From NCBI GenBank assembly GCA_036785705.1, contig JAWUZG010000032.1, positions 14,402,001 through 14,466,000 of the forward strand: 64,000 bases of DNA. Direction: 5' to 3'. How positions within the stretch are numbered: position 1 is the first letter of the stretch; each line of letters starts with the position of its first letter. The notes beneath the pieces were generated by a model, which searched no databases, was not told the origin of the DNA, and saw nothing but the letters and a program-made list of their open reading frames with translations. Position numbers and translations under genes: made by a program. Below, piece after piece: positions 11,994-27,100 of the stretch. This DNA is from Acanthornis magna (lineage: Eukaryota > Chordata > Aves > Passeriformes > Acanthizidae).

Positions 11994-14975
11994 CATAGTA
12001 AGACTTGAGTAGATGTGACATTGATTTCCTTCCAGCAAACTGGCCAGTAAGCCTAATCCCTAACTGTAATCAGCAAGAACACTGCATGCTGTAGTTTAGG
12101 ATCCCCATGTCCATTTAGCTGGTGTGAATGCTGAATTGTGGTTCACTAATCCCCACCCAAAATCCAGCAGGACATCAGCTCATGGGAGGTTAAAAGAGTA
12201 TTACACATCAGTAGTGAACTTCTGGAACTTGTCACTTGATTGTGGAGGCAGACAGCACCAGAAGGCCAAAAGGTATTCATTCGAACAGATGATCAAAAGA
12301 TCAATGAACAGATAGTAAAGGAAATAGGCAGGGCTGCATCTTCTGATACCCTTAATACAAATACAGAACTGAGTACTACAAGAAAGTGCTTACACATTAC
12401 CCTGAAGAACATTTCTGGATGTTGGATGGAAGATACAGAACTACATGCTAAACTGCTCTGACCCACCACGGCATTTCTTCCATTCCTATCATCCTCTAAA
12501 TGTTATTAACCACCTGGCAATGCTGTTGTTTCTGACTACACAGTTTTAATTCATTTCAGATAGTCTTGCTGCTTTTCATTTATTGCACCCAACTTGACAT
12601 TTCTCTTATTACCAATCCCAAGATTCCTCAAAGAGCTGAACAACAGCATCATGAACCAAAGTCACATGAAAACTACCAAAATTGTGCTTACCTGAATTGC
12701 ATGTTTCACAAATAAATATGAAAGATATGGAAAAAAATATATAAGCCTGAAATGTACTTTTTCTTCTACCATATTACAGAATCACAAATCCTGATTCAAA
12801 GTAATATATAATGTGATCAGAGATCGTAAAGGTATATTTATTTTTTTCTTAAAAAAATAGGCCATAAGCAATAGTCCTTACAATCAATTTAATATTTTTA
12901 CATTGCCAATTACTATGTAGATAGCAATTAACAGTTCTAATGCAGAGTACAAAAGCAGTACCCTGCAAGATGAGTAGAGACACAACACCATCTTTCACAA
13001 TAGACAAGAAGAAAGACAGGCGATCAGATTATCAACAAGTGGATAAGTGATTTCGGATTGCAAATCCCATTTTAAAAACCAGTCAGACTCCTTCCTCCTC
13101 TGACTTCAATGCTAAATTTCAAAAGATGAACAAAAAAAAGTAACCTAAGCGAAAAGCTCAACTGGAATGATAAAACGAGGAAAACTTTTGAGCAAAAATA
13201 CGAGAATTTATTCAATAGACAAAGTTCATTCCAAAACTTTTGTCTATTTCACTTAGTACTTGAAAGACCATTTTAAATAAGAAAGATTAAATACCAAAAA
13301 TATGACAGTGGCAAAGAGCTGGAAAGATATATCAGACCTGTGTTTAGGAGCAAGAACTAAGTTCCTAAGTAACAACCAGAAAACGCTGCTGCACATGGCA
13401 GGTCTAGTTTCAAGAAACAAGGAAGTCAGGATATTTCTCCTGAAAGTTATAATATAAGTTGTGTATACTTTTCCTAGAGGTGGGAAAGGATGTTACCAGT
13501 ACTGAAGAGCAGTCTGTCCCCAAGTATTCAAATTTCATGAGGCTCATAACTTCCACATTTCTATCAAACTCTGAAAAGTATTTTTTTCCTTCCTGTCCCA
13601 AAACCCTGACTGGTATCTGACTGCATCTTACAAAACTTTTTGCCTGATTGTTCAGTCATCTCTTTTAAGACAACTCATCCCAGCTGTGGTGCTAGTTCTC
13701 TTAACTTGATATCATAAAATAATTCAAGAAGGGAACAGGAAGAAAAAAAACCTGGAACAAACCAGGTCTTTCATGTTCCATTTACAATCATACCCACTCA
13801 TTTAATCATTCCAGATAGAGAAATCAGCTTAAAGAGAGCATAAACCAGAGAAACATTGGTCACTCCTCAGTCAATCAACTCCTGATCTCTGTGGTCCCAT
13901 GTGTTTTCTACAGGCAAGAGTCACCAAAACAATAGGAAAATTTCAGACATTCAAAAAATCAGTGAAATAGGACACAGTTTTATGTTTTTATGAGAGGTGA
14001 ATTACTCTAGAGTCATATACCGAATGAAAGCCATTCTTGGGACAAATAAAAAACATTCTGGAATATATCAATAACAGCTACATAAACAGCTCACTATACA
14101 TGAACTGTAATAAAAGCACTAGGACTCAAACCCTCCAGGTTTTCAGCCACAAACTCAATTTTCCAGCTTATTCTTGTCCCTCTAAAGCAAATAAAATGAA
14201 CAATTTCTAGAACTCATTTTTCAACTCTCAAATTATAAGCAGCAAATTCTTACATAGAAGGTTTCTGCAAAAGCTGTAAACCATTCAAAAAGACTCTAGA
14301 TGCATATGAGATATAAAAAGCTATCAACGACCTTTTGACAAAGCTTTGCCTAGCTCTCTACTCTAAAGGGAAAAGTGCAATTTTCCTCCAACCATACCCT
14401 CACATATATTTTCTGAGATCAAGATATGGTCAAATTGCCATGTAACCATATTTTCAATATTATTCATACATTTTTACAACACTCTCACTTCAGCAGTATT
14501 TACTATTCTCACTCCCAGAAGACAAGGTTGTTTGCATAAGGTGTTATTTGCCAAGAACCTGTTACTTGAAAGGAAGACCTCTTCTGCCTGCACAGCAGAT
14601 TTGTAGGTGGAGAAAAGGAGCCTTGCTGAGAAAAAAGTGGAGGGAATCAACATAATCTCATACACATAATCCATAAAGGACAGAGCAGAAAATGCATGAG
14701 GCATCCTTCTCTAATGGGACTCAACCACATTTATAAGATACTTTTTTCATGCAGTTTCAACTAGTTTGCTGTGGAAGGATTGTCATAAAGCTCCCCCAAG
14801 GCCTGAAAGCCTAACCACAGACAGACCTACCCAGAACTCGTGTTATCACACATAACACACACCTCAATGTTTCCAGTCCTGTATCACTGCTGAAGGAGTA
14901 AGATACAAATCACTGCAACACTTAAGGGCTACCCTCAGGAAGATCAGAGGAATACAGCTCTGAAAGGAGAAATGC

Positions 14976-15044
14976 CAAGAACTACACTATAAATAGCCTG
15001 TTTGGATACACCTAACCCTATTTTAACTTCACAATGCCTTAAAA
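14976..15044. repeat. 69-bp direct repeat, copy 1
   Basis: This stretch, starting CAAGAACTACACTATAAATA and ending CAATGCCTTAAAA, recurs at 16476-16544 with one difference (A at 15015, G at 16515). Flanks on both sides are unrelated, so the repeat is sharply bounded. Confidence 0.95.
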
Positions 15045-15329
15045 GTTACTGAATGTCCTTAAACAATGCAGTCAAGTATACAGAGAATACCCAGAGCACA
15101 ACTGTTAAGAATTCCTTGCCAAAATAAAGGTGTATGGAGAGAGGCTCCACATGACACGCTCATAGTTTGTTCCTATCCCATATGTCAGTCAGTCTCCCAG
15201 AGACTGGAACAAGAGAGACTCTTCTTCCTTCCACAGACAAAATGGAGCTGGGAAGGGCCATCAGTAGGCCACGTTAGGAACTAAAATGGCCACAACCAAG
15301 AAAGAAGAAGGTTCAGAAAAAATTTAGAA

Positions 15330-15337
<8 letters not shown>

Positions 15338-15363
<26 letters not shown>
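15338..15363. repeat. Poly(A) run (26 A)
   Basis: A pure A homopolymer inside the segment between the two 69-bp repeats. It could be a retroposon tail on the plus strand, but no recognisable body lies upstream. Confidence 0.9.
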
Positions 15364-15364
<1 letters not shown>

Positions 15365-16475
15365 GAAGGCTGCTTATGAGACTGCAATCTACTTGGAAAG
15401 GAACTGACAGTCAACACAGATCAACAAATTGAATGTGAAATCAGTGTTGGTGCCACACATGGGGTAATCACCTTCACAGCAACGTTCGGCCTAACTCAGA
15501 TTACAAGTTTTGTTAGAAAAGGCTTCAGGATCAGCTACCCTAAACAGCCATCACTCCAAATGGGTAATTACCACTCAGCAGCCAGTAATGAACCATGGAC
15601 ATTTATCCTACTCAAATGTTTGTTTCCTTTGCATTGCTAACATTTAGAGCAAAACTGAATGTAAGGTACAGTGATAGATAAGCCAGTGATTTACTTCAGG
15701 AAAGAGAGTTCTGTTGCTCACTGAAGCAGTGTTGTTCACAGGACATAATTCCTAGTTTAGAAAAACACTTCTGTATCTGAGGAAGAGAAATAAGCATTAA
15801 GTTAATTACAAAGAATTGCAACACTGAGCTCTGAATAAAGGAGGAATAAAATGAGTTCTGGAGTGAGACAATAAATTTCTTCTGACATCCCAGAAGTCTG
15901 AAACGGAAGATCACATTTAAAAGCCACGACACTCCCCTCAAGAGAAATATTCAAGTGCATCCCCAGAAAAGGGTGGCTGAATGTGAATTATTAGGCAATC
16001 CCAGTCAGACTCTCTTTAGCAGCAGCATTTGCTGAGGGAGAATTTCACAGAGCCCAAGACCTCAACTGCTACAATGGAACCATGTATTTATCTCACAGTA
16101 AGTAGATTTATACTTGTGTAAGTAGACTAAGTACAAATTTTGTTTCATTTCTTCACTCATGTTTTACAAATATGTGATTATGTTATTATATTTAGATATT
16201 ACAAACAATACTTTCACTTTTAGTTTACCTTAATTTGTTTTCACCTATGGCCCAGCTCACCAGCACAGACTGCAGTGCCCACATGTAAGAAAGGTGCTTC
16301 CCCCCTCCCATCACACAGAGCAGATTCTGGCCCTGCAGGAACTGGACAGGACCCAAGTGTACCCAGGGTCTCAGAGCAACTGAAGAGGCTTTCTGACACA
16401 AAACAGGATGCCAGAGTGCACACTTATCCCTTGCAGCTATTGGGGTCTGCTGGGGTCCAGGTCATGTGCAGACCT

Positions 16476-16544
16476 CAAGAACTACACTATAAATAGCCTG
16501 TTTGGATACACCTAGCCCTATTTTAACTTCACAATGCCTTAAAA
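16476..16544. repeat. 69-bp direct repeat, copy 2
   Basis: The second copy of the 14976-15044 sequence, displaced by exactly 1500 bp and in the same orientation, with a single mismatch. The 1431 bp between the copies hold no recognised element. Confidence 0.95.
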
Positions 16545-17981
16545 TCTCACAGTAAAATACTGCTGCTGAGAACTCCATTCAAGAAAAGCATTTGTGAATG
16601 CTAGGTAAATTACTTTTACCTCAATAACATGTCAGAGTAACTGAACGTCTGTTAAGGTAATTAAATTTTCTCAGTGACAAAGAACTGAAACTTCAAAAGC
16701 AAAACTGTAAGTTACACTTCTGTAAGACTTAAGAGTAGTAAGTGAAATACCTTTCATTTTAGACAGGTCCTTGCAAAATATCTCCCATTCTCAGAATAAG
16801 CAATTTAAATGATAATATTTTAGGATGTATTTTTTTAATCACTAAATAACATTTAGATCATGAAAGTTTTCCAAAAACAGCTTCTGAAGCTATTACATCA
16901 ATAAAGATTTTTTCCCCTTACATGAATAACACTAACAATGTAGAATGACCTTTTCTCTAAATATTAAAGTTTTGCTTTCTCCCCATATGTCAGAGTTATG
17001 TCAGCTATTCAATATTGGATCTGTTTGAAATATAAAAAGAATACACTTGGCAACATTCAGGATAAAAACACTATAATGAATCACACATACTTGTAAGGTG
17101 TATGTTTCTCCTACAAAAACATTAAATTCATACACACGTTTGCTTGTCTGTGTGAGAAGACATTTCTGTTGTACTATTATGAGGTCTTGGGCTATAGATT
17201 ATTTGTGTATTGACTGAGTCTGGAGTGAATGTCTTCATCCATAACTATTTAAATCTTTCACCTAGTTTCCAAAGTTTAAAGAAAAAACAACAACATCAAA
17301 CCACTATTTAAGTGTGACTTACACAAAACCAATGCTTTCTTTTCTATCACTGCACAAACAAAAGCAGTAAACTATGCTAAAACTATGCTAAAATCATACT
17401 CCATCACTTGCAAACATTGGAGCCATTGCTTCATCAACATTCTCTTATCTTTGCTCTCCAACAGATAAAGGCTTTAACATGTTAGGCACTGCATGCTTTT
17501 CACAATGTTCAACTCAAAGCTTGCTGAAATCATATGTTTCATTTACAAGGGCTCCAGTACACTCAGACATATCCAAGAAAAATATTTTTATGACACTGTA
17601 CTTAACAACCTTCCTCACCTCTCTTCCTTTCTATTCTCTCAGGGACATGCTCCTTTTTGAAATAAAGTCACCAGACTGAAAGCAAATTAAATTCAAACAC
17701 TAATACCTAAGTTACCTACATGTGCCCTTAGAAACAACAAAACTCTTTGGTCTATATTTTAATATTACAGTGCAAAAATTTAACAAACCAATTCTCTCCG
17801 GCTGTAACAGAAACCAAATACTACTCCTCTGGCATTTTGCTTAAAAATTTTTTTTTAAGAAATCTGAAAATTCAAAGAGGTTTATATCTGAGTTTAACAG
17901 ACGTTCCAAAGAACATGAAAGAAAGACTAATGCAGAGCATATAAATACCAGAAGCTGAGTTCAAAAAAAGGTTGTACTTAC

Positions 17982-18151
17982 TCCTTATTCCTGCATTTAA
18001 TGCATGGCTGATAAAGGACTTTGATAGCATTCCAGGTTCCCACTGGTCCAGAGCTAGGCATGAAGATATCTCCAAACAGTGTAAAAACACTGTGGGAGGA
18101 GGAACTTCCTAAAGACTCTACCAGCAACGTGTCAGAATTTAAAAGCCATAT
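17982..18151 (-). CDS. UBE3D: UBE3D coding exon 8 (last one found)
   Basis: Encodes residues 280-335 plus two bases (GA). The acceptor CATTTTTAG is at 18153-18152 and the donor GTAAGT at 17981-17976. Key segments are IWLLNSDTLLVESL (280-293) and WNAIKVLYQPCIKCRNK at the end. In the family about 50 more residues follow, starting around LVSLWE. They are not identifiable in 1-17981. Confidence 0.94.
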
Positions 18152-21100
18152 CTAAAAATGAAGAAATAATTTATTTTACTGTAGATTACATCAATTTGTT
18201 ATTTTACTCTGACCCTAAATCAGCTGATACTAAAGCCACATCCTTACAAAGTTTCTAACAAAATATTAACAGATATAAATTGATACTTTATTATTCAACA
18301 CAGTCTGCACAGTTTCTAGTGGAGAAAAAAAGGTTAATACAATAAACTGTTGCCTGATTTAACAGTCACTCTTAAGATCATTTCTCTGAAGCTCCCTCTT
18401 TTTGCAATTGTAGCCTTTAGTAGTCCCTTTGGTAGTAACAAAAGAAACAGTTCCAAGCAATTTCTTTCAGTACCAGATCTATTATTTCTCCAATTTCCTA
18501 TTTTTTTAGGCATTAGTCAAGCATATGGTGTTGAGGGCTAAAGACAGGAAAGAGAAAGACTGCCCACTGAAATGCCAAAAAACTGAGGATTTTTAGAAGT
18601 CTGGTAGTTATGACAGTATAGAGCTAACTCATGCAAGGAAAAAGACAAAAATTTAAAATGGTATAAAAGGAATGTTGGGATTTATAAACAACTGCAACAG
18701 ATCCTTACTTGGAAAATAAATCTTATCAAATTTCATAATGGGCCTGGCATTCTTCAGCGCTATTTGCTCACAGCAATTTGAGGATATTTATTGGGGAGAG
18801 TTTTGAGAAATCTGAACTTTTTGCATCACATTATGGATCTTACTTAATCTTTGTGTGATTTGGCATCAGTATTATGACTTGGATCCAGGGCTTTCCTGCT
18901 AAGCACCGTACAAATAAGTCAGGTTTTTCCTTTATTCATAGCCTGCAGTAGTGAAGTGATCCAAGTTAACAATGGAAATCAATTTTTACAAATCCTGCGC
19001 CTGTATGAAATGTTTATATATGACATATTTATCATAGAAAAGGGGATTTATACAGTGCTGATCACTAGAGAGCAATTTTCTGCTTCTCATGATCTAATCA
19101 GCTTCAAGTAAAACAAGTTACATGATGTTAGGTAGCAGACACATGATATCCCCTGTGGAGGGAGAAAGCCATCATTAACAGGACACATAGTATATGTTGT
19201 AATTGAATGTGACAGTCACAATTTATCAGAGCCCAAGGCTCAGAACATTGCAGTGGAAGCTTCATAAAGAAGGAATGAGATATATTGATAAAGATATCTT
19301 GGGAGGGGATGGGAGGAGAAGAATCACTTTAGCATATGCACATAAATGATGACAAGCAACTGCATTTGGCTTTGCAAGTGGTTGTTCATCATCAGTTTTG
19401 CTCTGATAACTCACTGTACATATTTATAGCCTAAACTGCAAAATATACCTCATTAGCTAGGACCATTACACAAGGTGCTTAAAGCCAAGTGCCGAAGAGA
19501 TGTTGGGAGAAAATGGTGGAAAAACACAGGCTGCTGCCAACACGTTTAGTTTGAACAGAGCTTCTTCCTTTTGAAATTTCTAACATTTTGAGTGGAAGGA
19601 GTTTCCTGGGATGCTTTTCAGAAGTGGAATATCCTTCAAACCAGACAAGGGAACAATGTAGCAATAGTTGTCTGCTCCTTTCAGAATCCTTCTGCAATCT
19701 GCCTTAGAAAAAGCAACCAAAGCATGTAATTTGCAACATGGTCCATCTGAAAAACACTCCTTTCTACCACAAGTGTTGACATGTGGCATCTGACAATCAT
19801 GTTCTACACCTTGCATGTATGTCTTTGTCTCAACAGCAACACAACAGATCTGAATTAATAATTTAGCACACAATACAGAGAAAGCAAATCAATCTCTGGG
19901 GGTGGAAGGATTCCTGGCCATGCGAAAAATCAACTTCTGAACTACACTTACTACTTAGGCAGTATTTTCATTCTTTTCCTCATGCATGAATTATTTTTTG
20001 ATCATGCTTTCAGTCTGAGTGAACAATCACTCACCCAGACTCAGTGGGTTGACACTAAGGAGTTTGTACATGTTATTTCTGGCTAACACAGTTTCATATT
20101 TGGATCTATGCTTTCAATTATGTGCAATCTTTCCTTCCTTTCTACCTCTGTACAGCAGAGCTTGCACAACCATATTCCTTCCACATTAACTCCAGTAAGA
20201 AAAGAACCTTTACAGAAAGATAATGATACATAAATACATGAAGTTTAGAACTCATTCATAATGCAATTGATGACCTTTTCTGAAATGACAGAATCAGAAA
20301 AACGTTTTTGCGGGTTGTTGGTATTTTTTTCATTGTTTTATTTTGGTTTCAAATCATTTTGTCATTAGACTTTAAAGACATTTTTTGGAGAAAACTGCAA
20401 CAAATCTATCTCAGTTATACTTCATGGGACTTGAACCAAACATCTGAAATATTACAATTTAGATTCTGTGATCAGTTCCCCTGTATCTCAGTCTAGGTCT
20501 CCAGCATCAATTTGTGGACAATTAGGCATCAATTTAAATTTAACATGGATTTAAAAAAAAAAATCCTTTTATTCTTCCTTGCTAGTTCTTTCTTAGTTAT
20601 TGCAGACATTACTATTACTTTCATCAGCACACAGGTCACTAATGCAAACATCTTTCATTACAGCTATTTTGTCCTCACACTCACACTGTTCAGGTAAAGA
20701 TGTGGTATCCACATATTTCACAAAGAGTAAAGCTCTCTAAGAGACCTGGGTAGCTAAGTCTCAAGGTTCTCGTTACCTCACTACTTGATCACTGCAACGT
20801 CCACCCCATCTCCATTCTTAACAAATGCAAACCTGTTCTGCTCATGTCCTTCAAGACATGGACCATAATCAGACTGACAGGTCTCTCCCATTTTGTTATA
20901 TATTAATTTTCTTGGGATATATTCCCACTCCCTCTCTGCTCACTCCTGAAATACAAGCTGCCTTACTTTCAAGGCACTTTACAGTCTAATCCCACTCCGA
21001 AAAATGTCTTTCTGTCACTACTGAAAGATTGGAGATAATATTCAAAGAGTCCAAACTACTGCACACGTTTTGATTTTCACAGATGTATCTTTCTGGGTTT

Positions 21101-24100
21101 TATGAGGTTGATCCCATCCATGAGATACACTCCCTGCATCCATCCAGAAAACTACTTATTTACCTCTTTCAAAGCTTTACTTTTTTATAGTTACAGAAAA
21201 AAATAGGTATCTATTAAGATGCTGGTATGCTGAATAACAATGTACCATTTTGCTTGTGTTCTATCTCACTATCTGTTTGCTGTCCTCTTAGCTTCTAAGT
21301 CATGCAACTACAGGGAACCCTTCAACAGTGGAGCAAAGAGAGGAGGCAAGTGATTCACATTCTATAGACTGTGAAGAGGGCAGAGACATATAAGGACATC
21401 TGTAGGCAGCACTTTTCTTCCCCTGAAACAAAGAAACTTTTGCTTATTAACATCCTTTAAAAATAAAAAAAACAATCCAACAGAAGAAGTATTTAGCTTA
21501 AACAACAGAATATGTGTAACTTAAACAATGGAAACTCATATTATGATATCTGCAAATAACATAATTGGTAATGTTAAGTGATACATACAGAGGAAATGAG
21601 GAAAATAAGTATATATTTTATTTGTGGTTTAAAAAGAATTAAAAAGACTTGTGAGAAACCTTAACCTTAATTATCACACACAGCCTAAGCTGAGTGCATT
21701 CACATAGGTAAGCACAAACACTGTGAACTAGTATCTTTGGCTCATTATGAAAACAAACAAGAGGGACAGCTGGTTCATGATGCATCAGTGATGAGACTAC
21801 TTGTGCAACTTGGCTGTGTGCTCACAGCCTCAAGCACCCACATTTTACTGTTTAGCTGTTGACAATCATTAATACAAACAGAGTTTACATTATACTTGTG
21901 TCCACAAGGCCTCTGAGTCCTGACATTTAACCCATGACTCCAGAACATCTGTTGATGTGTATAGTGTAGCCAGAACCTCACTCTGGACATGAGTAAGGGC
22001 TTTCTGATGTTAAATACTAAAAACACCTGCAAAAAACTAACAACTAACCAATATAAAGGAAGAGATGCCAATCAGAAGTCAGTCCCTATCTAATTCACTC
22101 TAATCAATACATTGGCAAAAATGCAGCTCAGAGCTAAGAGTAATGGCAATCTACTAAATAGAGATTTTTCTGTTAAAAAAATAACCAGTTTGCTGTATCT
22201 AAGCTACCAGACTTAAGCACCAGAATTTTAGGTAACTTAGGAACAGATAAGCTACAAGGGAAAAATCACAATGATTTTTAATGACTCCTCAGTTAGATAA
22301 TATATAATGATAATTATGAGTCTGCTCATGAAACCTTCATTTTATCATCACAGAAGAGGTATTTCTCAGTGGTTGTACAAATGTTGTCTTGGCACTGAAA
22401 TTTATTTTAAAGCATCAGATAGACACTTTCCTCACCATCTGGATGTTCCAAAATTATAGAACTTGGACAATACATATATAAAACAGCTTATGTAATTAAA
22501 TTGCCTCAAGAAAGTGTATTTATAAGTTTATCCAGGGCAGGAATCTATAATCATGTATTTCTTTATCTTTGTGCCTATGAATTATTTTTATAAACTGCAA
22601 AAATACAAATTCTATACCTATATTTAGTTCAGAAATAAAAGGAAACATTCCTGGTTATAATAATTGTACAGCATTAAGGCAACTCTTATCCATCTTAAAA
22701 GTCTGAGGAATCTAGCTGTCACCATCTAAATATCAAGCTTAACCAAGTTTAACAGCATTAGAACATTAAGTATAATAGGCAATTTTATTTTTATTTGCAC
22801 TTCACTTCGCAGTGCAATGCGCTGACTACATTAATAGTCCCTGCTGACTTGAGACAATGCTTGTGAAAGATGCTATACAATTTGATTCACTTCTGGTGAT
22901 TAAAGAAAAGAAGCACTGGAGCAAGAAGGTGAAATATATATTAAAAAGTTAAAACTTAAGCTTTCCATGGTTTCTGGATACAAAATAGTGTTATTTCTGT
23001 GCTACTTGTGGTGCATCAGTAGTACTTTTTTTATTGTATCAATAAGAGAAAAATTCTACATGTACATCTATTTAGATTAAAAAACTCAGGGATTTTCTTA
23101 CTTGAACAGATGTACCTCAGACTCGCTTCAAGAATGTGAATTTGTTAATTTTTAAAACATACAATAATGAACAGTATAAATAATACATTTTAGGAACTGG
23201 GATACATAGGTTAACCTTCTTCAGCAAGACTTAAAAACTTACCAGAACATAGGTTTTTCCATCATCTCCTTTAATGGTGAATCTAAATGTGCTTTTAGCA
23301 GAGGATAATTCCAGAAGACACTGAGCAACCATGCTCTGTACAAATTGAGACCTGTTTAAGAATTAACCTCATATCATATGTTTTCATAACAACTACACAG
23401 ACAGTCATTCATATCTATGCACTCATACTTCAATTCCACTACATCCTACAATCACATTTTACTGAAAGATAAGGCTTCTTTATCTTCTTCTCACTCAAAA
23501 CCAGAGAATTTTTTATTTCCTGCAACAGGAATTTTTATTAGATCAGGATTCTAAATTGCTCCACATCCTTTATTTTGGCTGACACCAACCGTCAAACACT
23601 GAATAGAAGCTTTTCCCTATTATATTTTACACGTATGAACACGAAGTTCAGAATGATGCACAAATTTCAAATATAATTCACAGAAAGAAAGAATGGTGAT
23701 TAAACCCTTCTCTTTCACCAAAGTCTTAAATTCAAACTGAATTAATTCAAAATTCAAAAGTTTCACTTCCAATTAAACATTTCAAGCTTAACTTAACTTA
23801 AGCTGACATAAACTTTTGTTTCCATAATTAGTCACCAGATATTGTGCAAACTTACATAGTTCAAAAGAAATAAGTATTTTATTTTGGCTTATCACCTGAA
23901 TAGTGAGACACTATGACAAATTATACACAATCTATCTCCTGCAGCAGATGAGCAAACAAAATGGTACATGAGTGAATTCAGGCTACTTTGCCTTTACAAT
24001 GCTTAATTCTGTGATGATTACATTAAATTGCACTCTGTTATTATATGTTATTATTCATGAATCTACAACATTAGAGCATTTCTAGCACCCTTTCTAAAAC

Positions 24101-27100
24101 ATATACTTGAGTAAATTATCTGATTTTTTTTTTTACCTTGGTGTTGGACTGAAACTTCCCTCAGCTAGTTGAATAATCACCTCGGTGACATAATACTTAA
24201 TGGTATCTAAAATGACAAAAACATTTTTCAAATATAATAGAATAACCAACTTACTAAGATTAGACTGTAAGTCACCATATCACTATACTAATTAAACATT
24301 TGTTCATTAGTCAATTAAGAGGTGCAGCAGATGATCAAATTCTGCTTTGGTTTGGAGGAGGAGAAGCAACCATAACAAAAAGCCTGCACTGCCTGAAGAA
24401 AACGGCTCTGAGCTAATTACAAGATCAGCAATTTCTCATTCATATTGATCTTTGTTTAACACTGGGAACAATCATCTTCAACCAAAGCAAGCAAAAGCTC
24501 AAGCCAAACCTAAAAGATGAATTGAAAGAACTTTCCTAAAGCACTGAGATCAGCATAGCTTACATAAGTATTTTAGTACCCTCTGCTGCTTAGTAATGCT
24601 GCAGTGAATCACAAGAGACAGTTTTAATAACAGCTCACACGAGGGAATAATTTTCTTCGTTGCTCAAAGAGCAGAATGGAACTTCTTTTGAAAAATCACA
24701 CTTACTCAACACTCACACTGCACACATTCTGAATTGCAATGAAACTGTTCACCAAAAGCTCCACTACGACAGCTTTTAACACTACATGTAAGTGCTTGAG
24801 GACATAATTTTACCCACATCAATAAAGTGAGGTCAAAGATGATCATATTGAAGATTTGGGTCTATGCTGCAAACAAAGCCTAACTAGAGGGCCAGCAAAA
24901 CAGGTTAAGAGTAAAAAATTCATTCTACTAAGCCTTAACATGTAAACAACTGGAAGATTCATCTGTTCCACAAGTTTTAAGGATGGATTATTTTATCTGA
25001 TCTCTGTCCATACATACCATTAAAACTGGATGAAGGCAAGCATGTCAGGATGACACTTAATCTGTTTTAAAAACTCCAAAGGCTTGGTAATCCCACCCTT
25101 TCTCCAGGTAAATACTACACTTTTTAAATTATCTTCACTATTAGGAAATTACATTTTACCTCTAAATTGAAGTCTGCTCCATGCTATGTGAGTTCTCAGA
25201 GACAGGAGGAAAAGACAGTTCAGTCCCTCTACTTCCTCAGCCATTACCCTGAGTAAGGAATTGGTGCTACTGCTACTAGGGTACTGGGAATTCAGGAGAC
25301 GTTTGCTTGCAGAGAGATAGAAGGTGTGATTTCCCAAGAAAAAAACATACAAATGTATGTGGACAGAGTTGGGGGAAGGAATAGCCAATAGGGGAATGTC
25401 AAAGCTGAATCTGGCCTCCACAGCTACACCACACTAAACCTGCTCTATCTTCAAGACAAAGATGCCTGCTCATGAGGAAGCACCAAAGCATGACAGTCAA
25501 GTTTGCTCTCTAGTCTCTTTTCACAGAGATAGTTCTGGCTAGACTTATACCATACATCTCTGGTTCGTTTGTTTGTTCTCTGCACTCTACCTGAATTTCC
25601 TACAGTACTGAAGAAACGTGGTCAAAACAATGGATATGCTATCTAACTTCAGCCATGTGCAGTGTCCATACCAAATGCTTGCACATCTATACAGTGTTTG
25701 CCTTTCACCATTCCCACTGATCTATTACTCATGACCTTGTTATTCGTGCTCTTCTCTGAGCACTCCTTTCCCAAAGTCACATCTTGCTTTGTGGGCTTTC
25801 CAACATGGTTCCTTAAATTTGGTTTCATTAAAGCCTGTAGTGTTCAGATCCCTGTACAGGACAATCAGAACATTCTGTAACAGAGGACCTTCTGTCTTGT
25901 ATCTCCTTATAACATTTCTTAAAAAGGCTTTGCATTTTCTGAGAAGTTTTTATATTCACCAGATCTCTGAACTGAGACAGGCTCACACTGACTGATGCAG
26001 TGGAGTAGAGGGAGAATGAAAGAATGAGCCCTACTAAAATCAGTCTTATCATTGCTTCCCATCTGTTAAGAGCTGAATTTTAAAAACAGCCAGACACTCA
26101 TCTTTACACCACTTCAGGTAAACCCTGCTGATCCAATATAATTACAGCTTTTAAACTGATAATCTGATCAGCACATCATTGGATGAGGGTGAGATAATCT
26201 GTTTCTCTGACAAGGCTTCCTTCCCACAAAACCAGGCTCGCTGTTAGCCATCACATCTTCAGCTTCTAGCTGTGTTGATCACGTTCTGAATTTATCTTTC
26301 ACTTATTCTCCAGAACTGACAGAAAAGTAATCAATCTGTAATTTCTCAAGTCTCCATTTTTACTGGGATTCCTAGTAAACTGGAATCATACATTGAGTCT
26401 TCCAAAGGTTTGGAATTAGCCAAATATGCCACAGAAACAAGGATGAGGAAAATTCCTGCTGAAAGTAATTTTCAAGCTCTAACACTGGAAGCAACAACAT
26501 CATCTGTTCCAGAAAGGAATGAGACAAGCACACAGGAATCAGCCCTGCACCTTACTGATAAACTACTTTCCTCCAAAGTTTTTAACCTCCAGTGCTCAAT
26601 GGCTGATGCAGTCAAATCCAGTTTTGTTTGTACATCTCATACCTGATGAAACTGTTTCTCCCAGCATTGTCTTGCAGCGTTTACAAATTACTCTGGTATT
26701 TTCTTTTGACTTCTGTAGGACAAAGAAATATCATTTAAATGTCACTCAGATATTCTGAAAAAGGAATGTATAATTATAACATAATTTACAGACTGAATTA
26801 ACTTTGTGCTTGCTTCTGTCCTCTAGGTTTATATGCACACAGATCTGCCTTCAATACTTCAGCTTTCTACACTTGGATTGCTTGCAACTTTCATACTAAC
26901 TTTAAAATCTGGCAATATATCCACACAGCACAACCTCTAATAGCTAACAGAAAAATCTTATAATATTGAGTGACTGGATGATAAAATGATAAGCTAAATT
27001 CAGTTTTGCTAAAGGCAAAATAATGCACCTGAAATGAAGTACTTCAAAATATATACATAAAATAGTATGCTGCAATGTGACTACCATTACTCAGTAACAA

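Larger units (their letters stand above)
1..17981 (-). other. UBE3D: UBE3D intron 8 (partial, at least 18 kb)
   Basis: This AT-rich stretch has only short open frames on both strands and no recognisable exon. It begins at the GTAAGT donor after exon 8 and no acceptor with UBE3D-like coding follows. It holds CR1 fragments (about 2.34 and 10.25-11.27 kb), LTR-like segments (about 6.4 and 9.2 kb), an AT microsatellite (11975-11993), a 26-A run (15338-15363) and a 69-bp direct repeat. Outside those I see nothing functional. Confidence 0.8.

Noticed and set aside
12124..12461. Two overlapping plus-strand frames with protein-like composition
   Set aside because: Could be a decayed repeat or retrocopy, but I could not match either to a family, and both end quickly.
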